Source of the DNA: Nitrobacter sp. NHB1
Lineage (GTDB): Bacteria > Pseudomonadota > Alphaproteobacteria > Rhizobiales > Xanthobacteraceae
Direction of reading: 5' to 3'
Length of the DNA stretch: 64,000 nucleotides
Assembly (NCBI RefSeq): GCF_036964665.1
Contig: NZ_JBAMDA010000001.1
Location: 2,270,001 to 2,334,000 of the forward strand
Made by a program: the position numbers and the translations under genes. This document shows positions 43,786 through 53,478 of this stretch, piece after piece. A model generated the notes under the pieces. It was not told the DNA's origin. It ran no database searches and saw only the letters and a program-made list of their open reading frames with translations. Position 1 is the stretch's first letter, and each line of letters opens with the position of its first letter.

Positions 43786-46611
43786 ATGCTGGAGAAGGAA
43801 AGTGTCAGTACCGGGGCTTTCCTCGCCGGCGGCGGGGAAATGGGTGATTTGACGCGCCGATTCGACTGGGCCGGGACATCGGTCGGCATTCCCGAGACCT
43901 GGCCCCAGAGCCTGCGCACGACGGTCCGCATCGTGCTCAATACCAACCACCCGATGTTGATCTGGTGGGGGCCGGATCTGATCCAGTTCTATAACGATGG
44001 CTACCGCCAGACCCTTGGGCCGGAACGGCATCCGAGCGCGCTCGGCCAGAGGGGCCAGGACTGCTGGGGCGAGATCTGGCACATCATCGGCCCCCAGATC
44101 GAACACGTCATGGCCGGGCGCGGCGCGACCTGGCATGAGGACGAGCTTGTTCCGGTCACGCGCCACGGCCGGCTGGAGCAGGTCTATTGGACCTACGGCT
44201 TCAGCCCGATCGATGAGGATCACGGTGTCGGCGGGGTGCTCGTGGTGTGCCGCGACGTCACCCGTGAACATCTTGCCAAAGTCGCCTTGCAAGAGCGGGA
44301 GACCGAGCTCGCGCGCGTGCAGGCGATCGGCCGGATCGGCGGCCTCGAGGTCGATCTGCGCACCGGTCATCGCAGCCGCAAGTCGCCGGAGTATCTGACG
44401 ATACACGGCCTTCCGCCGGAAGCCGTCAACGAAAGTCATGAGGACTGGCTGCGTCGCGTTCATCCCGATGACCGCGCGGTCGCCGAAGGGCAGTTCATCG
44501 ATACGGTGCGCGGCGGTGATCGCGAGTATGCGGTGCGCTACCGCATCATCCGGCCGAGCGACGGCGAGACGCGCTGGATTTCCGCGCGATCGGTGATCGA
44601 GCGCGATGCCGGCGGCAAAGCCCTCCGGCTGTTCGGTGCACACACCGACATCACCGATCAGGTCGAGGCGTTGCGTGCCATCCGCCAGCGCGAGGAGGAA
44701 TTCCGCACGTTGGCGGAGGCGCTGCCGCATCACGTCTGGACAGCAAAGCCCAACGGCGAACTGAACTGGTGCAATACGCGCGTCTACGACTATATCGGCG
44801 CGAAGCCCGGCGAACTCGGCGGCAACGACTGGAACAAGGTGGTCCATCCGGACGACGCACCCGCCTCGGCCACGGCGTGGACCCACGCGGTGGCCACGGG
44901 CGAGCCTTATGAGATCGAATTCCGGCTGCGCGGCGCCGACGGCAGCTATCACTGGTTTCTGGCGCGCGCGGTGCCGGCGCGCGACGAAGACGGGCGCATC
45001 ATTCGCTGGATCGGCACCAACACCGACGTCCACGATCAGAAACTGTTCGCAGGCAGGCTCGCCGAACTGAACGCGACACTCGCCGAGCGCGTCGAGGAGA
45101 AAACCCGCGAGCGCGACCGGATCTGGAACGTGTCGCAGGACCTGCTGCTGGTCGCGGACCACGACGGCATTTGCCGCTCCGTCAATCCCGCCTGGACGAG
45201 GACGCTCGGCTGGAGCGAGGCCGTGCTGCTGGGGCGCACCGCCGAATGGATCGAGCACCCCGACGACATCGTCAAGACGCGGGTGGAGGTCCGCCGCCTC
45301 GCGCGTGGCAAGGCCACGATACGATTCGAAAACCGGCTCCGTCACAAGGACGGTTCCTACCGGTGGCTGTCCTGGACCGCGGTCCCGGATCAGAACCTGA
45401 TCTACGCCGTCGCGCGCGACATCACCGCGGAGAAGGCCGCAACCGAACGGTTGAGGGCAGCCGAGGAGGCGCTGCGTCAATCGCAGAAAATGGAAGCGGT
45501 CGGCCAGTTGACCGGCGGCATCGCCCACGATTTCAACAACCTGCTCACCGGCATCGTGGGCTCGCTGGATCTGATGCAGACGCGCCTCAGTCAGGGGCGG
45601 ACCGATCGCGCCGGACGCTACATCGAGGCCGCGATGGCCTCGGCCAATCGGGCCGCGGCGCTGACGCACCGGCTGCTGGCGTTCGCCCGCAGGCAGCCTC
45701 TGGTGCCGAAGCCGGTCGATGCCAATCATCTCGTCCTCTCGCTGGAAGATCTGCTGCGCAGGACCATCGGCGAGGCCATCGATCTGGAGATCGCGCCGTC
45801 CGGACGGCTGTGGCAAACGCTGTGCGATCCGAACCAGCTCGAAAGCGCGCTGCTCAATCTCGCCATCAATGCGCGGGACGCCATGCCCGGTGGCGGCAAG
45901 CTCGCGATCGCGACAGCGAATATGACCATCGGCGCCGCCGATGCCGGCTCCTCCGCCGTGCGGCCGGGCGACTATGTCTGCATCACCGTCACCGACACCG
46001 GAACGGGCATGACCGCCGAGGTGGCGGCGCGCGCCTTCGATCCTTTCTTCACCACCAAGCCGATCGGCCAGGGGACCGGACTCGGGCTGTCGATGATCTA
46101 CGGATTTGCGCGGCAATCGAACGGCCACATCGCCTTCGACACCGCGCCGGGACGGGGCACGTCGATCAGGCTTTGTCTGCCGCGCCATGACGACGTCGCC
46201 GAGGCCGATCAGGCTTCGCCCGCCAACAAGGACAGGATCGCGGCCACCGGCGAAACCGTGCTGGTCGTCGAGGATGAACCGGTCGTGCGCGGCGTCATCA
46301 TCGAGATGCTGCACGATCAGGGCTATCTGACGCGCGAAGCCGCAGACGGAGCGACGGGCTTGCGGATTCTGCAACTGGACAAACCCGTCGATCTGCTGCT
46401 GACCGACATAGGGCTGCCCGGCATGAACGGCCGGCAGCTTGCGGATCAGGCGCGGGAGCTGCGACCGGATCTGAAAATCCTCTTCATGACCGGCTATGCC
46501 GAAAACGCCGCGAACGCCGAAGGCTTCCTCCTGCCCGGCATGGACATGATCACCAAGCCGTTCGATCTCGGCCATCTGTCGCAGCGCGTGCGGGACATCA
46601 TTTCCGGCTGA
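43786..46611 (+). CDS. Cytosolic multi-PAS hybrid sensor histidine kinase
   Basis: 941 residues from ATG ([10 protein letters not shown]); a second ATG at 43840 ([10 protein letters not shown]) has a better Shine-Dalgarno and is a real alternative. No membrane helix. Four PAS-like modules: about 30-165 ([20 protein letters not shown] type), 185-300, 305-430 and 450-565. Then HisKA with H581 ([14 protein letters not shown]), HATPase ([32 protein letters not shown]) and a C-terminal receiver with D874 ([10 protein letters not shown]). H-box of the HDFNN type is common in PAS hybrid kinases of this group. Input signal unknown; no regulator gene is next to it. Confidence 0.93.
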   Translation: MLEKESVSTGAFLAGGGEMGDLTRRFDWAGTSVGIPETWPQSLRTTVRIVLNTNHPMLIWWGPDLIQFYNDGYRQTLGPERHPSALGQRGQDCWGEIWHIIGPQIEHVMAGRGATWHEDELVPVTRHGRLEQVYWTYGFSPIDEDHGVGGVLVVCRDVTREHLAKVALQERETELARVQAIGRIGGLEVDLRTGHRSRKSPEYLTIHGLPPEAVNESHEDWLRRVHPDDRAVAEGQFIDTVRGGDREYAVRYRIIRPSDGETRWISARSVIERDAGGKALRLFGAHTDITDQVEALRAIRQREEEFRTLAEALPHHVWTAKPNGELNWCNTRVYDYIGAKPGELGGNDWNKVVHPDDAPASATAWTHAVATGEPYEIEFRLRGADGSYHWFLARAVPARDEDGRIIRWIGTNTDVHDQKLFAGRLAELNATLAERVEEKTRERDRIWNVSQDLLLVADHDGICRSVNPAWTRTLGWSEAVLLGRTAEWIEHPDDIVKTRVEVRRLARGKATIRFENRLRHKDGSYRWLSWTAVPDQNLIYAVARDITAEKAATERLRAAEEALRQSQKMEAVGQLTGGIAHDFNNLLTGIVGSLDLMQTRLSQGRTDRAGRYIEAAMASANRAAALTHRLLAFARRQPLVPKPVDANHLVLSLEDLLRRTIGEAIDLEIAPSGRLWQTLCDPNQLESALLNLAINARDAMPGGGKLAIATANMTIGAADAGSSAVRPGDYVCITVTDTGTGMTAEVAARAFDPFFTTKPIGQGTGLGLSMIYGFARQSNGHIAFDTAPGRGTSIRLCLPRHDDVAEADQASPANKDRIAATGETVLVVEDEPVVRGVIIEMLHDQGYLTREAADGATGLRILQLDKPVDLLLTDIGLPGMNGRQLADQARELRPDLKILFMTGYAENAANAEGFLLPGMDMITKPFDLGHLSQRVRDIISG

Positions 46612-46785
46612 AGCGTATCAAAGCAATTGGCGTCGTCATGTGTCGTCCCCGCGAAACGCGAAGGACAACGATACAGCCGACGCGGTTTTGTTCCATAGAC
46701 AACCGCATTTTGCAGGCAAAAACCGGCGGAACGAAATGCCTGAGCCGGGACTTCTCCTCCGCACATCATGATCGGAGGAAACTTT

Positions 46786-47202
46786 ATGATCCGTCGCGTC
46801 ATTGGAACTGCCGCAATTGCGGTCGCATTGGTGCTCCCAGTGTCTGCCATCGCGCAGGGCGTGCCGGGCGGCATCGAGCGGGGTGCCCGCGAGGGTGAAC
46901 GGGCCGCTGGGCCGGTTGGTGCCGTCGTCGGCGGCACGATCGGCGGAGTTGTTGGCGGCGTCGCCGGCGTGCTCGGCGTCGAGCAGCGTCCGCGCTTCCA
47001 CCGCTACGTGGTCGAGCAGCATCGCACCTCATATCACTATCGGGAACCGGTCCGTGTCGGTGCAGTGCTGCCGGAGTCGGGCGTGACCTATTATGAGGTG
47101 CCGGCCGAATACGGCGCACCGCAATATCGCTATACCGTGGTGAATGATCGGACCGTTCTGGTTGATCCCAGGACCCACCGGATCGTCGACGTCATCGAAT
47201 AA
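46786..47202 (+). CDS. DUF1236 exported protein
   Basis: 138 residues from MIRRVIGTAAIAVALVLPVS, with a perfect GGAGGA Shine-Dalgarno. After the signal peptide comes a glycine-rich hydrophobic stretch (GAVVGGTIGGVVGGVAGVLG), then the DUF1236 domain: VRVGAVLPESGVTYYEVPAE and YRYTVVNDRTVLVDPRTHRI. DUF1236 proteins are frequent in Rhizobiales and have no known function; the glycine zipper-like segment suggests membrane association. Terminator follows. Confidence 0.87.
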   Translation: MIRRVIGTAAIAVALVLPVSAIAQGVPGGIERGAREGERAAGPVGAVVGGTIGGVVGGVAGVLGVEQRPRFHRYVVEQHRTSYHYREPVRVGAVLPESGVTYYEVPAEYGAPQYRYTVVNDRTVLVDPRTHRIVDVIE

Positions 47203-47225
47203 CATCGTCGACGGAGCAGCGAAAG

Positions 47226-47256
47226 AAGAGGCCGTCGTTAAAGGCGGCCTCTTTTC
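47226..47256. terminator. Bidirectional terminator between DUF1236 and MBL genes
   Basis: AAGAGGCCG/CGGCCTCTT stem with a 10-nt loop followed by TTTCC on the plus strand; the A-rich left side suits the convergent MBL gene as well. Confidence 0.78.
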
Positions 47257-47272
47257 CGTTCAGGGTGCGGCG

Positions 47273-47965
47273 TCACAGTCCGCCGGTCAGGAACGGGTTG
47301 CTCGCGCGCTCGTGGCCGATGCTCGATCCCGGGCCGTGTCCGCAGATGAAAGCGACATCGTCGCCGAGCGGCAGCAGCTTGTCGGTAATGGATTTGACCA
47401 GCATCGCGTGACTGCCGCCGGGCAGGTCGGTGCGGCCGACGGAGCCGTTGAACAGAACGTCGCCGACATGCGCAAAGCGCATCTCCCTGTTAAAAAAAAC
47501 CACGCTGCCCGGCGAATGGCCGGGGCAATGGAGGACGTCGAATTCGAGTTTGCCGATCTTGACCTTCTCGCCCTCCTCGAGCCAGCGGTCCGGCGCGAAA
47601 TTACGCATCCCGGTCATGCCGTAGCTGCGTCCGCTCTCGACCACATGATCGAGCAAGAACTTGTCGGCGATATGCGGTCCCTCGATCGGGACCTTCAGCG
47701 CGTCGCGCAATTCCGCGGCGCCGCCGACATGATCGATGTGGCCGTGGGTGAGCCAGATCCGTCTGACGGTCACGCCGCTCTTTTCGATCGCGGTCCTGAT
47801 CAGCGGGACATCGCCACCGGGATCGATGACCACGGCGTTCCTTGTGGTTTCGCACCACAACAGCGTGCAGTTCTGGCGGAACGGCGTCACCGGAATAATG
47901 CTGGCGCCGGCTTTCGTCGCAGTCCGGTCGTCGGGTTGGTTCTCTTGTTGGTTTTCTTGGACCAT
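47273..47965 (-). CDS. MBL-fold metallo-hydrolase (glyoxalase II-like)
   Basis: 230 residues from MVQENQQENQPDD. Metallo-beta-lactamase fold with the metal motif THGHIDH, further ligands in CPGHSPGSV, GDVLFNGSVGRTDLPGG and CGHGPGSSIGHE. The short C-terminal part, lacking the glyoxalase II substrate domain, resembles YcbL/GloB2-type enzymes that hydrolyse S-lactoylglutathione or related thioesters. Transcribed away from mmcB (125 bp between starts). Confidence 0.9.
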   Translation of the reverse strand: MVQENQQENQPDDRTATKAGASIIPVTPFRQNCTLLWCETTRNAVVIDPGGDVPLIRTAIEKSGVTVRRIWLTHGHIDHVGGAAELRDALKVPIEGPHIADKFLLDHVVESGRSYGMTGMRNFAPDRWLEEGEKVKIGKLEFDVLHCPGHSPGSVVFFNREMRFAHVGDVLFNGSVGRTDLPGGSHAMLVKSITDKLLPLGDDVAFICGHGPGSSIGHERASNPFLTGGL

Positions 47966-48090
47966 GCGCACACAATGCCGATTTTTACAGCGCCGCCAAG
48001 CGATTTGAGCGGCATGACCGGTTCCACTTCCCTGGGAGGTCAAAAACACCAGCGTGGCTCGTGCCGTCGTTTTTGCTATGGTCCTGTCGC

Positions 48091-48582
48091 ATGGAATCGA
48101 ACGCCACCCACATCGCCCTCGTGCCTCTGCCCGACCGCCGCCAGTCGGAGACCGCGCTGGCGATTGCGCGCGGAACGGGGAGGTTTTTGCGGTCGCTGGG
48201 GTTTTGCTGCGTCAGCGAATTGCCGCTGCCGTCAGGACGACGCGCCGATCTGGTGGCGCTGAACGCGCGCGGCGAGATCTGGATTGTCGAGATCAAGTCA
48301 TCGGCAGAGGATTTGCGTGCCGATCGGAAGTGGCAGGATTACCGGGCGCATTGCGACCGCTTGTTCTTCGCCTTCACGCGCGATCTGCCGTGCGAGATTT
48401 TCCCCGGCGACACCGGCCTGATTGTCGCCGATGCCTATGGCGCGCACCTGCATTGCGAGGCGCCGGAACACCGCCTGCCTGCCCCGACGCGCAAGGCGAT
48501 GATGCTGCGCTTTGCGATGGCGGCGGCGCAGCGGCTCAATCGCCTCGCCGATCCGCAAGGCCATGCCGAGACGGGATTCTAA
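48091..48582 (+). CDS. mmcB: MmcB-family putative DNA repair protein
   Basis: 163 residues. PD-(D/E)XK nuclease-like fold: ALAIARGTGRFLRSLG, then ELPLPSGRRADLVALN (acidic residue), EIWIVEIKSSAEDLRADRKW (E-x-K) and LPCEIFPGDTGLIVADAYGA. These fit MmcB (formerly DUF1052), induced by mitomycin C and part of the DNA-damage response in Caulobacter. No LexA-like box could be confirmed upstream. It ends 10 bp from the convergent regR gene. Confidence 0.88.
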   Translation: MESNATHIALVPLPDRRQSETALAIARGTGRFLRSLGFCCVSELPLPSGRRADLVALNARGEIWIVEIKSSAEDLRADRKWQDYRAHCDRLFFAFTRDLPCEIFPGDTGLIVADAYGAHLHCEAPEHRLPAPTRKAMMLRFAMAAAQRLNRLADPQGHAETGF

Positions 48583-48592
48583 AGCAGGCGTA

Positions 48593-49147
48593 TCAACGCG
48601 GTGCGCGTTTCGCCAGAATGCGTTGCAGCGTGCGGCGATGCATGTTGAGCCGCCGGGCCGTTTCCGACACGTTGCGGTTGCACATCTCGTAGATACGCTG
48701 GATGTGTTCCCATCGCACGCGATCGGCCGACATCGGATTCTGTGGCAACTCGGACTTCTCGGTGCCGCTGGCGAGCAGCGCCGCGACCACGTCGTCGGCG
48801 TCGGCGGGCTTGGACAGATAATCGACGGCGCCCATCTTCACCGCGGTCACCGCAGTCGCGATGTTGCCATAGCCGGTCAGCACGATCGCGCGGGCATCGG
48901 GCCGCTCACGCTTCAGGGCCGACACCACGTCGAGGCCGTTGCCGTCGCCGAGCCGCAAATCCACCACGGCAAAGGCCGGCGCGGATTTTCCGATATGCGC
49001 AAGGCCGTCGGAAACGCTGTCGCATGACGTCACATTGAAGCCGCGCGTTTCCATGGCGCGCGACAGCCTTTCCAGAAACGGCTTGTCATCCTCGACGATC
49101 AGCAGCGAGCGGTCGGCTTGCGGGATAACGTCGGGGGCAGCGTTCAC
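48593..49147 (-). CDS. regR: Redox response regulator RegR/RegA/ActR
   Basis: 184 residues. Receiver with D20/D21, acceptor D63 in AVVDLRLGDG and the conserved K in YLSKPADADD, a Pro-rich hinge, and a C-terminal Fis-type helix-turn-helix (WEHIQRIYEMCNRNVSETAR, RLNMHRRTLQRIL), which is near invariant in the RegA group. In Bradyrhizobium RegR activates nifA and other low-oxygen genes; in Rhodobacter it controls photosynthesis and oxidases. It lies 78 bp downstream of regS on the same strand. Confidence 0.95.
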   Translation of the reverse strand: MNAAPDVIPQADRSLLIVEDDKPFLERLSRAMETRGFNVTSCDSVSDGLAHIGKSAPAFAVVDLRLGDGNGLDVVSALKRERPDARAIVLTGYGNIATAVTAVKMGAVDYLSKPADADDVVAALLASGTEKSELPQNPMSADRVRWEHIQRIYEMCNRNVSETARRLNMHRRTLQRILAKRAPR

Positions 49148-49225
49148 GGTGATACCTCGCGCTTGGGTTGCCTTTGAAATATGGGCGCTGAAAGTCGCAC
49201 CGCAAGCAATTGAGACTTACGATCG

Positions 49226-50566
49226 CTAAGTCGTTGTCTCAGCGATCGTTTTTGAGGTTTCGAAGCGGACGCGCGGCCACACGATCTGAACCACCGCACC
49301 ATGCTCCGGAAATGTCCGGTTGGCGAAGGACACCTTCGCGCCGGTTCGCTCCAGCAAGGTGCGGGCGATGAATATCCCGAGACCGAGGCCGGCGCGGCTG
49401 CCTTGTGCATCACTGACGTTGCGGCGGCGCGACAGGTAAGGCTCGCCGATCCGCTTGAGAATGTCGGGGGCGATGCCCGGTCCGTCGTCCGAAATCACGA
49501 TCTCGACGGTCTCGCTGCTCCACCAGGCATTCACTTCGACGGTGCTGTTCGCGAAGTCGACGGCATTCTCCAGAATGTTGCCGACGCCGTAGAGGATCGC
49601 GGGGTTGCGCATCCCGACCGGCTCATCGTCGCCGGTGGCCGCGATCCGGATCGTGATGTCGATGCCGAAGTCGCGATGCGGCGCGACGGTTTCCTCGATC
49701 AGGGTCGACAGCGGCATCCGGTCGAACGGCGCGCCGGACGACGACAGTTGCGCGATCTTGGCGAGAATATCGCGGCAACGCTGCGCCTGCTCCCGCACAA
49801 TGGAGAGATCGCCGGCGAGCCGCTGCGGATCCTGCGCGCCATTTTCCTGCAGGGCTTTTTCCAGCTCGCGCGAAATCAGGAAGATGGTCGACAGCGGCGT
49901 TCCGAGTTCATGGGCGGCGGCGGCGGCAAGGCCGTCGATCTGAGTCAGATGCTGTTCGCGGGTCAGGACCAGTTCGGTCGCCGCCAGCGCGTCGGACAGC
50001 TTGCGCGCCTGCTCCGTCACCTGGAACGTGTAGAGGCTGGTGACGCCGATCGCGAGCACGATCGATAACCAGACCCCGACGAGATAGATCCGCGGCAGGA
50101 TCAGCGGATTGTTGGCGTCCCATGGCAGCGGCAAATGCGTGAAGCCCAGAACCGTCGCGCAGGCAACCGCGAACCCGCCAAGCGCCATGGTCATCCGCGT
50201 CGGCAATGCGGTGGCGGAGATCAGCACGGGCGCGAGAAACAGATATGAGAACGGGTTCTGCAGACCGCCGGTGAAGAACAGCAGGGCCGCCAGTTCAGTA
50301 ATGTTCAACGCAAGCAGCGCCGCGGCATAGCGCGGCTCGAGCCGCTGCATGGGATTGAAGATGACCTGCAAAGCAAGATTGAGCAGTGACGACAACCCGA
50401 CGATCGTCACGCAGGGAATGATCGGCAGTCCGAATTCGAGTCCCTGCGCGACAACGAAGATCGCCGCGAGCTGCCCCAGTGCCGCGAGCCAGCGCAGCCG
50501 CAAAATAGTATCCAGCCGGACGTAGCGGCGCGGATGGCGGAAATCGGAGGCGTCGACGTCGGTCAT
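49226..50566 (-). CDS. regS: Redox sensor histidine kinase RegS/RegB/ActS
   Basis: 446 residues. Six N-terminal membrane helices contain the quinone-sensing heptapeptide GGLQNPF (100-106). Dimerisation domain has H219 (AAAAHELGTPLSTI) and the redox cysteine C264 in QAQRCRDIL, equivalent to the RegB sensor cysteine. HATPase: ILENAVDFAN, SDDGPGI and GLGLGIFIARTLL. All sensing elements known from RegB are present, so redox control of the regR partner is expected. Upstream is a region of repeats. Confidence 0.96.
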   Translation of the reverse strand: MTDVDASDFRHPRRYVRLDTILRLRWLAALGQLAAIFVVAQGLEFGLPIIPCVTIVGLSSLLNLALQVIFNPMQRLEPRYAAALLALNITELAALLFFTGGLQNPFSYLFLAPVLISATALPTRMTMALGGFAVACATVLGFTHLPLPWDANNPLILPRIYLVGVWLSIVLAIGVTSLYTFQVTEQARKLSDALAATELVLTREQHLTQIDGLAAAAAHELGTPLSTIFLISRELEKALQENGAQDPQRLAGDLSIVREQAQRCRDILAKIAQLSSSGAPFDRMPLSTLIEETVAPHRDFGIDITIRIAATGDDEPVGMRNPAILYGVGNILENAVDFANSTVEVNAWWSSETVEIVISDDGPGIAPDILKRIGEPYLSRRRNVSDAQGSRAGLGLGIFIARTLLERTGAKVSFANRTFPEHGAVVQIVWPRVRFETSKTIAETTT

Positions 50567-50578
50567 TATCCAAGCTTA

Positions 50579-50623
50579 GAGCATGATCCCGAAAAGTGGG
50601 AACCGGTTTTCGGGATCATGCTC
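50579..50623. repeat. Perfect 17-bp palindromic hairpin
   Basis: GAGCATGATCCCGAAAA and its exact complement around an 11-nt loop (GTGGGAACCGG), 13 bp upstream of the regS start. This sequence recurs in this bacterial group as an intergenic palindrome. It could influence regS transcript initiation or stability. Confidence 0.85.
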
Positions 50624-50676
50624 AATCAAAAGGATCGGACTCTGCCGCGCGGAGGACGAACCACAAACCGCGCTAT

Positions 50677-50781
50677 AGCGTGCGAAGCATGTCCTCGGGC
50701 TTGACCCGAGGATGGGTACCGGTTCGCGTCAAAACAAAAAGCTGGAGCCCGGGTTTGATTCCATCAGAGCCGGACTCCAGG
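50677..50781. repeat. Intergenic repeat, family B (copy 6, reverse orientation)
   Basis: Contains AGCGTGCGAAGCATGTCCTC, GGGCTTGACCCGAGGATGGG, TACCGGTTCGCGTCAAAACA and a flanking inverted pair CTGGAGCCC/GGACTCCAG. It occupies most of the 360-bp space between regS and phaZ together with the palindrome at 50579. Confidence 0.8.
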
Positions 50782-50926
50782 TTGACGCGAAAGCCAGGTA
50801 TGGCGGAATATTTCCGCCACATCCGGTTCGCGTGATCCATTAACATACTATATGTAGACCTATGGCGGATTGACGCTATGCCTCCCAGCAGTCACTGTGT
50901 TGCGGCGCAATAGGGGATTGAGCAGA

Positions 50927-52261
50927 ATGCCTATCGGTGAATTTGGACGCCCTCCGGATATGCCGGCGGAAGTCAGTCCGGCGATGACGACGCCGATGTA
51001 CTGGATGTACGAGATGGCGCAGGCGTCGCTCAATCCGGCGCGCGCCGTCACCGATGCGACCAAGATGCTGTTCCAGAATCCGCTCAATCCGTGGTCGCAT
51101 ACCGAGTTCGGCAAATCCGTCGCCGCCGGCTGCGAACTGTTCGAGCGCACCACCCGCCGTTACGGAAAGCCGGAATGGGGTCTGCACAAGACCGAAGTCA
51201 ACGGCGTGCGCACGCCGATCGAGATCCGCTCGGTCTGGGAAAAGCCGTTTTGCCGTCTGCTCTACTTCGATCGCATGCATGTGCGTCCGCTGCGGAAGCC
51301 GCAGCCGCGCGTGCTGCTGGTGGCGCCGATGTCGGGCCACTACGCGACCTTGCTGCGCGGAACCGTCGAGGCGTTCATGCCGACGCATGACGTCTATATC
51401 ACCGACTGGACCGACGCCCGGATGGTGCCGGTGTCGGAAGGGCGCTTCGATCTCGACGACTACGTCGATTATTTGATCGAGATGCTGCATGTGCTGGGCG
51501 GAAACGTCCATATCATCGCGGTCTGCCAACCGTCGGTGCCGGTGCTGGCCGCCGTGTCGGTGATGGAGGCCGATGGCGATCCCTGTGTCCCGCTGTCCAT
51601 GACGCTGATGGGCGGACCGGTCGATACACGCAAGAACCCGACCTCCGTCAACGACCTCGCCGCCGAGAAGGGCACCGACTGGTTCCGCAACAATGTCATC
51701 ACCAAGGTGCCGTTCCCGCATCCCGGCGTGATGCGTGATGTCTATCCGGGCTTCCTGCAACTCAACGGCTTCATCACCATGAACCTCGATCGTCACATGG
51801 CCGCGCACAAGAATCTGTTCAAGAATCTCGTCAAGGGCGACGGCGACCTGGTCGACAAGCACCGCGATTTCTACGACGAGTATCTCGCCGTGATGGACCT
51901 GACCGCTGAATACTACCTGCAGACGGTCGATCTCGTGTTCGTCAAGCACGCGCTGCCGAAGGGCGAGATGGCCCACCGCGGGCGGCCGGTCGATCCCTCG
52001 AAGATCACGCGCGTCGCTCTGATGACGGTGGAAGGCGAGAACGACGATATTTCCGGGATCGGCCAGACCGAGGCGGCGCACGCGCTGTGCACAGCCATCC
52101 CCGACAACCGGCGGGCGCACTACATGCAAAAAGGTGTCGGCCACTACGGCGTGTTCAACGGTTCGCGGTTCAAGTCGGAGATCGTGCCGCGCATCAACGA
52201 CTTCATGCAGTCGAACGCCAGGCATCCGGCGCAAGCATCGCGCGCTGCGGCCGCGGAATGA
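50927..52261 (+). CDS. phaZ: Intracellular polyhydroxybutyrate depolymerase
   Basis: 444 residues from MPIGEFGRPPDMP; an upstream in-frame GTG/ATG region looks non-coding. Alpha/beta hydrolase of the intracellular PHB depolymerase family, which mobilises the storage polymer. The lipase-like box has Cys as nucleophile (AVCQPSVPV, C200), as in Ralstonia PhaZ1. Other catalytic residues are probably D in GENDDISG and H406 in GVGHYGVFNG. Characteristic MYWMYEMAQASLNPARAVTD and GTVEAFMPTHDVYITDW are present. Monocistronic. Confidence 0.94.
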   Translation: MPIGEFGRPPDMPAEVSPAMTTPMYWMYEMAQASLNPARAVTDATKMLFQNPLNPWSHTEFGKSVAAGCELFERTTRRYGKPEWGLHKTEVNGVRTPIEIRSVWEKPFCRLLYFDRMHVRPLRKPQPRVLLVAPMSGHYATLLRGTVEAFMPTHDVYITDWTDARMVPVSEGRFDLDDYVDYLIEMLHVLGGNVHIIAVCQPSVPVLAAVSVMEADGDPCVPLSMTLMGGPVDTRKNPTSVNDLAAEKGTDWFRNNVITKVPFPHPGVMRDVYPGFLQLNGFITMNLDRHMAAHKNLFKNLVKGDGDLVDKHRDFYDEYLAVMDLTAEYYLQTVDLVFVKHALPKGEMAHRGRPVDPSKITRVALMTVEGENDDISGIGQTEAAHALCTAIPDNRRAHYMQKGVGHYGVFNGSRFKSEIVPRINDFMQSNARHPAQASRAAAAE

Positions 52262-52537
52262 ATCGCGCCGGCGGGGCCTGGTCAAAGCGCCAAACCCGCT
52301 GAAGCCCTCAAACGCAGTTCGTTGCTCTCTTGGAGGATTGAATCCATTATCATTCCTTGTAGAGCCGAAGTATGTTCAATGAACCTCGAATATTTTGTTC
52401 CGACGCCCATCCTGTAGGGGTGGCACGACAAATCCCCCCTGTATATTGGGCAAATGATTTGTTTTTGCGCCGAGCGATTCGACTGGCGCCGGATATGGCA
52501 GAATCCGGGCGATACTCCCGCCTCCGGATTTTCTGAC

Positions 52538-53290
52538 ATGGCCCGCGCACTCCTTTATCGACGTCCCGCCGAACCCTCCCGGCTTCTTATCAAACACGGT
52601 TCGCAAATCTATTCGGTGCGCTTGCGCCGGCATCGCCGCGCCCGCCGTTACACCTTGCGAATCCATCCGAGCGACCGCGAAGCGATCCTGACCATGCCGC
52701 CGCGGGGAACGCTTCCGGAGGCCAAGGACTTTGCGCAGCGTCACGGCGGCTGGATCGCGGCGCGCCTCGGGCGCCTGCCGAAGGCGGCGCCGTTCCACCA
52801 CGGCGCGGTCATTCCGCTGCGCGGCGTCGCCCATCGGATTGTGCATCGCGCCGGCGAGCGCGGCACTGTGTGGACCGAAACACGCGACAGCGGCGAGCGC
52901 ATTCTCTGTATCGCCGGCGGACTCGAATATCTCGACCGGCGTGTGCACGATTTTCTGAAGCGGGAAGCACGGCGCGACCTGCAAAAAGCCACGCAACGCT
53001 ACGCCGATACGCTGAGCGTCAAGGTCAAGCGTCTTTCGATCCGCGATCAGTCGAGCCGCTGGGGATCGTGCACCTCGTCGGGATCGCTGTCGTTCTCATG
53101 GCGGCTCATCCTGGCGCCGCCGTTCGTGCTGGACTATCTCGCCGCCCACGAGGTCGCCCACCTCGTTGAAATGAATCATTCGCCGCGATTCTGGAAGGTG
53201 GTGGCGCGGATCTGCAATCATGTCGAGCGGGCCAAGAAGTGGCTCGACGCCGAAGGCAACGATCTCCACCGCTACGGCATTCAGGATTAG
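52538..53290 (+). CDS. YgjP-like zinc metallopeptidase (DUF45/M48-type)
   Basis: 250 residues from MARALLYRRPAEPSRL. N-terminal arginine-rich beta region (SVRLRRHRRARRYTLRIHPS), then the DUF45 core: SSRWGSCTSSGSLSFSWRLI and the zinc motif HEVAHLVEMNHSPRFW (HExxH plus a third His). Members are putative cytosolic metal-dependent hydrolases; the substrate is unknown. The open frame extends 28 codons upstream without conserved features. It is followed by repeat family D copy 2. Confidence 0.9.
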   Translation: MARALLYRRPAEPSRLLIKHGSQIYSVRLRRHRRARRYTLRIHPSDREAILTMPPRGTLPEAKDFAQRHGGWIAARLGRLPKAAPFHHGAVIPLRGVAHRIVHRAGERGTVWTETRDSGERILCIAGGLEYLDRRVHDFLKREARRDLQKATQRYADTLSVKVKRLSIRDQSSRWGSCTSSGSLSFSWRLILAPPFVLDYLAAHEVAHLVEMNHSPRFWKVVARICNHVERAKKWLDAEGNDLHRYGIQD

Positions 53291-53323
53291 CGTGCTGCAC
53301 GGAATCGCGGCGAGCGATTCTTA

Positions 53324-53434
53324 TACCTCTCCCGCTTGCGGGGGAGGTCGACCCACGAAGTCGGTCGGGTGGGGGCTCTTACTACTGGACACTTGCCCCC
53401 TCCCCAACCCTCCCCCGCAAGCCGGAGAGGGAGC
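53324..53434. repeat. Palindromic repeat related to family D (copy 2)
   Basis: Left TACCTCTCCCGCTTGCGGGG then GAGGTCGACCC, right CCCTCCCCCGCAAGCCGGAG then AGGG; the arms are complementary in part and each forms a hairpin. It lies between the YgjP-like gene and the converging PBP1A gene. Confidence 0.75.
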
Positions 53435-53478
53435 GCGCAGTGCCCCGACGAAGCGTTTCCTTGAAAATGAAGATGACG

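Noticed and set aside
43315-46575. 1086-codon open frame on the minus strand opposite the multi-PAS kinase
   Set aside because: No recognisable domain, while the plus strand gives PAS, HisKA, HATPase and receiver motifs throughout.
46612-46785. EcfG-type promoter upstream of the DUF1236 gene
   Set aside because: GGAAC is present at 46736 but there is no GTT at the required distance.
52262-52537. EcfG-type promoter upstream of the YgjP-like gene
   Set aside because: AAC and GTTCC are present but separated by only 12 nt, which is too short.
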